DNA of 8,871 bases, taken from Betaproteobacteria bacterium (GTDB lineage Bacteria; Pseudomonadota; Gammaproteobacteria; Burkholderiales; SG8-41). Every line of letters begins with the position of its first letter. Position 1 is the stretch's first letter. The translations under genes were made by a program, and so were the position numbers. Shown here piece by piece: positions 5,478 through 8,871 of the stretch. Location of the stretch: assembly GCA_025356695.1 (NCBI GenBank), contig JANXSE010000185.1, positions 1-8,871 of the forward strand, given 5' to 3'. A model generated the notes under the pieces. It did not search any database. It worked only from the letters and a program-made list of their open reading frames with translations, and had not been told where the DNA came from.

Positions 5478-6317
5478 ATGACACCGCAGGCAGAGCGTTT
5501 CGGCAAAATCGTGGCCGGCGCCGACGAAGACATCAACCTGGCCGAGGCGGCGTTGCTGGTGGCGGCCGGCGAATATCCCGATCTTGATGTCGCGAACTAC
5601 CTTGGTCGCCTCGACAGTCTGTCGCAGCAGTTCAAGCAGCGTTTGCGCGCCGATATCAGTGCCGCCGATAAAATCATCCTGCTCAACCATTATCTGTTCG
5701 AGGAACTCGGTTTTCGCGGCAACAGCGGCAACTACTATGATCCGCGCAACAGTTTTCTCAACGACGTGCTCGATCGCAAGCTCGGTATTCCGCTGACACT
5801 GGCGATTGTCTATATTGAAATCGGCCGGCGCATCGGTCTGCCGATGCAGGGCGTGTCCTTTCCCGGACATTTCCTCGTCAAGTGCACGCTGCGCGACGGT
5901 GCAGTGGTGCTCGACCCCTACGCCAAGGGCGCATCGCTCAGTTTCGACGACCTCAAGGCGCGTGTGCGCAAACTCGATCCGGGCGCCGCACCGTCGCGCT
6001 CGGTGGTGGCAGGGATGCTGGCGGCGGCGAGCAACCGCGACATGCTGGTGCGCCTGCTGCGCAATCTCAAATCCATTTATACGCAGCAGAAAGAATGGCT
6101 GAAGGCGCTGGCGATTGCCGACCGGATCATTTTTATCACACCCGATCTGGCCGAGGAATATCGCGATCGCGGCATGTTCTATCTTAATCTGGAGTGTTTT
6201 CGTGCCGCGTTGTTCGATCTGCAGGCCTATCTGAAAATGCTGCCGGGCGCCCAGGATGCCGATCGTATCCGCCGTCGCATGGTCGAGTTGCAGTCGGTGG
6301 CGGCGCGCCTGAATTGA
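5478..6317 (+). CDS. SirB1/YchA-family protein (transglutaminase-like domain plus TPR-like C-terminus)
   Basis: The 279-residue protein has the Transglut_core2 architecture: a helical N-terminus with DKIILLNHYLFEELGF (residues 64-79), NYYDPRNSFLNDVLDRKLGIPLTLAIVY (85-112), then GVSFPGHFLVK with His131 and VVLDPYAKG with Asp146. The C-terminal third (about 185-270, including AIADRIIFITPDLAEEYRDRG) looks like tetratricopeptide repeats. The length matches the family. The transglutaminase catalytic Cys is not present where the fold would place it (PLTLAIV); His and Asp remain. I believe this is family-wide, so activity as a protease or transglutaminase should not be assumed. Its function is uncertain, although homologues are widespread in proteobacteria, often near prmC/kdsA. 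Purine-rich GGGGAG and GAGG lie upstream of the ATG. Confidence 0.88.
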   Translation: MTPQAERFGKIVAGADEDINLAEAALLVAAGEYPDLDVANYLGRLDSLSQQFKQRLRADISAADKIILLNHYLFEELGFRGNSGNYYDPRNSFLNDVLDRKLGIPLTLAIVYIEIGRRIGLPMQGVSFPGHFLVKCTLRDGAVVLDPYAKGASLSFDDLKARVRKLDPGAAPSRSVVAGMLAAASNRDMLVRLLRNLKSIYTQQKEWLKALAIADRIIFITPDLAEEYRDRGMFYLNLECFRAALFDLQAYLKMLPGAQDADRIRRRMVELQSVAARLN

Positions 6318-6386
6318 AGCGGCGTCTTGCCGCGGCGGTTTTGTGGCACACTGTTTTGGCTAACTGAAATCGGCAGGAGTGCTGCG

Positions 6387-6809
6387 ATGGACCAATATCT
6401 GTTATGGGTGCTTGCCGCGATCGCCCTCGTCATCGCGGAACTGGCCACCGGCACCTTTTACCTGCTAGTGATTGCGGTTGCCGCATTTGCCGGCGCCGGC
6501 ATGGCGTGGTTCCAGCAGTCGTTCTGGCTGTCCGCGGTAGTTGCGGCGGCGGTCGCCGCATTCGGCGTGATCGTTGTCAGCCGTTACCGCGCGCCGGCCG
6601 CCGCGCGCGGCAACGCGTCGCTGGATGTCGGACAGTCGGTGGTGTTCGAGTCGTGGATCAGCGAGGGCGAACGCATGGCGCGCGTGCGCTACCGCAACAC
6701 GACGTGGGATGCGCGCGTGCTTGATGCCGCGCCGCTGGAAAACGGGCGTGTGCTGCACATACGGTCTGTTGAAGGCAATACCCTGCAGGTTTCCATTGCA
6801 CCGGTTTAG
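6387..6809 (+). CDS. NfeD-family membrane protein
   Basis: I chose the ATG at 6387 over an in-frame ATG at 6327 because AGGAG (6375-6379) lies 7 bases before it and it begins directly with the hydrophobic MDQYLLWVLAAIALVIAE. The 140-residue product has two or three membrane helices within residues 4-65, then a short RYRAP basic turn, then a soluble OB-fold domain (about 75-140: SLDVGQSVVFESWISEGERMARVRYRNTTWDARV). This matches short NfeD (NfeD1b/YbbK type) without the ClpP-class protease domain. Such proteins pair with SPFH/stomatin proteins, and one is encoded 26 bases downstream. The likely role is partner or stabiliser of the SPFH oligomer in membrane quality control. Confidence 0.9.
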   Translation: MDQYLLWVLAAIALVIAELATGTFYLLVIAVAAFAGAGMAWFQQSFWLSAVVAAAVAAFGVIVVSRYRAPAAARGNASLDVGQSVVFESWISEGERMARVRYRNTTWDARVLDAAPLENGRVLHIRSVEGNTLQVSIAPV

Positions 6810-6835
6810 GTGCGTCATCGCATAGGGGAGGCGGC

Positions 6836-7855
6836 ATGTTTCCAAAACTAATCGTCGTGGTTGTACTGACGGCAGTAATGGCGTCGATGAATGTCGCATC
6901 GAACGGCACGCTGGCGGCGTTTTTCATCATCGCCTTCGGCATCGTGCTGGCGATTGAATCGATCCGCGTGGTGCCGCAGCAGCAGGCGTGGGTGGTCGAG
7001 CGCATCGGCCGTTTTCATTCGGTGCTGGAGCCGGGCCTTAACGTGATCTGGCCGTTTTTCGATCACGTCGCCTACCGGCACTCCTTGAAGGAGGTGCCGC
7101 TCGACGTGCCCGAGCAGGTCTGCATCACGCGCGACAATACGCAACTAGGCGTCGACGGCATCATTTATTTTCAGGTGACCGATCCGCGGCTGGCTTCGTA
7201 CGGTTCGTCGAACTACATTGCGGCCATTACACAGCTGGCGCAGACGGCGCTGCGCTCCGAGATCGGCAAGATGGAGTTGGACAAGACTTTCGAGAGCCGG
7301 GACGAGATCAACCGGCAACTCGTGTCGGTGCTCGACGAGGCGGGCCGCACCTGGGGCGTCAAGGTGCTGCGCTACGAGATCAAGAACCTGACGCCGCCCG
7401 AGGCGATCCTGCGCTCGATGCAGGCGCAGATCACCGCCGAGCGTGAAAAGCGTGCGTTGATTGCGAAGTCCGAAGGGCAGCGGCAGCAGGAAATCAATCT
7501 GGCCGACGGCGAAAAGCAGGCGGCGATATTGCAATCCGAAGGGCAGAAGCTGGCGGCGATCAACCGCGCCGAGGGCGAGGCCAAGGCGATCACGACCATT
7601 GCGACGGCCAACGCAATGGCGGTGCGCGCGGTGGCCGCGGCGATGCATGAACCCGGTGGCATCAATGCCGCCAACCTGAAGGTCGCTGAAATTTATATCG
7701 AGGCGTTCGGTAATCTCGCCAAGGCCGGCAACACGCTGATCGTGCCGAGCAATCTGTCTGACGTGGCGAGCCTGGTGGGTTCGGCGATGACGGTGTTGAA
7801 CAATGTGCGGCCGGCGACGCCGCCAATGCCTGCAGCGCCCAAGCAGGCGCAGTAG
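6836..7855 (+). CDS. qmcA: SPFH/Band 7 (stomatin/paraslipin) membrane protein, QmcA-like
   Basis: The 339-residue protein starts after a strong GGGGAGG (6825-6831). Two hydrophobic stretches (about 5-21 and 25-41) precede the SPFH domain, which opens with IRVVPQQQAWVVERIGRF and PGLNVIWPF (residues 43-74) and includes LRYEIKNLTPPEAI (178-191). A long charged helix with repeated SEGQ/AEGE units (201-255) is the coiled-coil oligomerisation segment. The C-terminus is Pro/Ala-rich. Family members form large ring oligomers in the inner membrane and influence membrane domains and FtsH-type proteolysis. Most QmcA/slipins have a single N-terminal membrane segment, so the second hydrophobic stretch is slightly unusual. 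The gene forms an operon with nfeD (26-base gap) and is followed by a hairpin. Confidence 0.93.
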   Translation: MFPKLIVVVVLTAVMASMNVASNGTLAAFFIIAFGIVLAIESIRVVPQQQAWVVERIGRFHSVLEPGLNVIWPFFDHVAYRHSLKEVPLDVPEQVCITRDNTQLGVDGIIYFQVTDPRLASYGSSNYIAAITQLAQTALRSEIGKMELDKTFESRDEINRQLVSVLDEAGRTWGVKVLRYEIKNLTPPEAILRSMQAQITAEREKRALIAKSEGQRQQEINLADGEKQAAILQSEGQKLAAINRAEGEAKAITTIATANAMAVRAVAAAMHEPGGINAANLKVAEIYIEAFGNLAKAGNTLIVPSNLSDVASLVGSAMTVLNNVRPATPPMPAAPKQAQ

Positions 7856-7882
7856 ACTGACATCGTTTGAATGATCCGGTAA

Positions 7883-7902
7883 CGCGCGGCGGTCGCCGCG
7901 CG
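7883..7902. terminator. Perfect GC hairpin between convergent genes, possible bidirectional terminator
   Basis: CGCGCGGC and GCCGCGCG form a perfect 8-bp stem with a GGTC loop. It sits 27 bases after the SPFH stop and 7 bases after the end of mlaA on the other strand. No U-tract follows in either direction, so it is not a textbook intrinsic terminator. It may still stop or protect transcripts from both sides. Confidence 0.5.
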
Positions 7903-7909
7903 GGATGGT

Positions 7910-8791
7910 CTACAGCAGCGGTTTTGCCGTAGTGGCATCGGCAGCGGGCGCTGCATCGACGCGGGGTTGCAGCGTGACATCTGCTGCCGGTGCGGTATCA
8001 ACTGCACCCGTGGTCGGTTTGGCCGGCTCGTCGAGTTCGGTGCGCGGCTTGACCTTCAGTTCCGGAATTTCTTCCATGTCCTTGTCGGGCGGCGGGTTGC
8101 CGTCATAGACCAGATTGCGACGGCGCTGCAGGTAGGCATCGCGCTGAAATTCGTAGGGATCAAGCGCGGCTTCCTCGAGGATCTTGGTCGAGTCGAGCAG
8201 ATTGGCGCGCAGATTGACCGTGAACAGGCCCCAGATCGAGTTGCGCGTCGCAACGTGATCGCGCCAGATCCATTTGATCGGGTCGGCTTTGAAATCGACG
8301 AAGGTGCCGACCGCGTCGCGGAAGGAACTCGGGCCGAAGAACGGCACTTGCAGGTAGGGGCCATCGGCAACACCCCAGCGGCCCATCGTTTGGCCGAAGT
8401 CTTCCTTGTGTTTTTCCAGACCGACCTCGGTACCGACGTCAATCAGGCCGAGTATGCCGACCGTCGAGTTCAAAGCGATGCGTCCGGTGTCTGAAACGGC
8501 ATCGCCAAACTTGCCCTGCAACAGATTGTTGAGCGCGGTCAGAATGTCGTAGAGGTTGCTGAAAAAATTGGTAACGCCGGTGCGCACAAACTGCGGCAGC
8601 ACGGTTTTATAAACCGTCGCCACCGGCTTCATGATCACTTTGTCGAGTGCGTCATTGACCTGATAGACGGCGCGATTCAGCGGCTCGAGCGGATCGCGCG
8701 GATTGTTCGTGCTTGCGCAACCCGACAGAAACATCAGCAGGGCAAGGCCGGACAGCAGGGGACTACGCAGGCGTGCAATGAACATGGACAT
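7910..8791 (-). CDS. mlaA: MlaA (VacJ) outer-membrane lipoprotein
   Basis: The protein has a lipoprotein signal peptide with lipobox LSGC, so mature protein starts at Cys25 when counted from ATG 8791; Ala at +2 favours outer-membrane sorting. The body has MlaA hallmarks: DPLEPLNRAVYQVNDALDK, VRTGVTNFFSNL, RIALNSTVGILGLID and FGQTMGRWGVADGPYLQVPFFGPS. MlaA removes mislocalised phospholipids from the outer leaflet of the outer membrane and hands them to MlaC/MlaFEDB. The tail after about residue 240 is low-complexity Pro/Ala/Thr-rich and probably disordered, containing a doubled APAAD motif. The alternative start at 8827 (305 aa) is disfavoured because its ATG lies inside a TATAAT hexamer; ATG 8785 is also possible. 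None of these starts has a clear Shine-Dalgarno. No other mla genes are in the window. Confidence 0.93.
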   Translation of the reverse strand: MSMFIARLRSPLLSGLALLMFLSGCASTNNPRDPLEPLNRAVYQVNDALDKVIMKPVATVYKTVLPQFVRTGVTNFFSNLYDILTALNNLLQGKFGDAVSDTGRIALNSTVGILGLIDVGTEVGLEKHKEDFGQTMGRWGVADGPYLQVPFFGPSSFRDAVGTFVDFKADPIKWIWRDHVATRNSIWGLFTVNLRANLLDSTKILEEAALDPYEFQRDAYLQRRRNLVYDGNPPPDKDMEEIPELKVKPRTELDEPAKPTTGAVDTAPAADVTLQPRVDAAPAADATTAKPLL

Positions 8792-8825
8792 GTGGTTGAC
8801 TGTACCGGCTGGTTCGATTTTTGTC

Positions 8826-8855
8826 ATTATAACAATGATTTTCCGCTAAAACCAA
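8826..8855 (-). promoter_or_regulatory. Candidate mlaA promoter
   Basis: On the minus strand, TTGGTT (8855-8850) and a perfect TATAAT (8831-8826) are spaced by 18 bases. The -10 overlaps the ATG at 8827, so initiation near 8819 would exclude that ATG and support a start at 8791 or 8785. Confidence 0.45.
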
Positions 8856-8859
8856 TGAT
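8833..8859. repeat. Direct repeat CAATGAT x2, 20-base period, in the mlaA promoter region
   Basis: CAATGAT occurs at 8833-8839 and 8853-8859. The copies are exactly 20 bases apart, about two helical turns; one abuts the -10 hexamer and the other overlaps the -35. This could be an operator for a dimeric regulator, or chance in an AT-rich patch. Confidence 0.3.
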
Positions 8860-8871
8860 AACCTTTGGTGC

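Noticed and set aside
4536..5870. Long antisense open frame of 444 codons opposite uup and the SirB1-like gene
   Set aside because: It spans two well-identified genes and an intergenic gap on the other strand and has no recognisable domain. Long antisense frames are expected from GC-rich codon bias.
6318..6345. GCGGC/GCCGC hairpin after the SirB1-like gene as a terminator
   Set aside because: The stem is only 5 bp and is not followed by a T-run; the TTTT nearby is separated by further GC bases. Too weak to call.
8780..8827. mlaA start at 8827
   Set aside because: The ATG lies within the best -10 hexamer of the region, and the extra 12 residues would lengthen the signal peptide beyond the usual range. 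Kept only as an alternative.

Overview
The window looks like chromosomal DNA of a GC-rich Gram-negative bacterium, most likely a betaproteobacterium. The grounds are a MlaA/VacJ outer-membrane lipoprotein, a QmcA/NfeD membrane pair, a Uup-type ABC-F protein, a SirB1-family protein and a tRNA gene with encoded CCA. The class assignment is inference from protein resemblance. I see no insertion sequence, phage gene, CRISPR array or rRNA.

Layout. Bases 1-2051 (minus strand) hold two coupled oxidoreductase genes: a Gfo/Idh/MocA dehydrogenase, then an FMN-dependent alpha-hydroxy-acid dehydrogenase cut by the left edge; they overlap by ATGA. Bases 2141-2468 (minus strand) hold tRNA-Arg(CCU) followed almost immediately by a 77-residue conserved-type small protein. 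Divergent from the tRNA, 2569-5408 (plus strand) is a compact operon: a membrane-anchored BCP/PrxQ-like peroxiredoxin, a VOC/glyoxalase-fold protein overlapping it by ATGA, and Uup. Then come a SirB1-family protein (5478-6317) and an NfeD-SPFH pair (6387-7855). The right end is a convergent mlaA gene (minus strand), separated from the SPFH gene by a perfect GC-rich hairpin.

The main discovery candidate is the peroxiredoxin. An ordinary ORF caller splits or loses it, because codon 71, exactly where the family has its peroxidatic cysteine (TPG-C-T), is TGA. The frame continues intact for another 107 residues of normal peroxiredoxin sequence. A hairpin starting 9 bases after the TGA has the geometry of a bacterial SECIS element. 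The best reading is a selenocysteine peroxiredoxin. It lacks the usual resolving cysteine at +5 and is translationally coupled to its downstream neighbour, so UGA decoding could also affect expression of the operon.

Other genes are mostly ordinary housekeeping functions, with a few altered active-site residues and some start/promoter oddities noted below.
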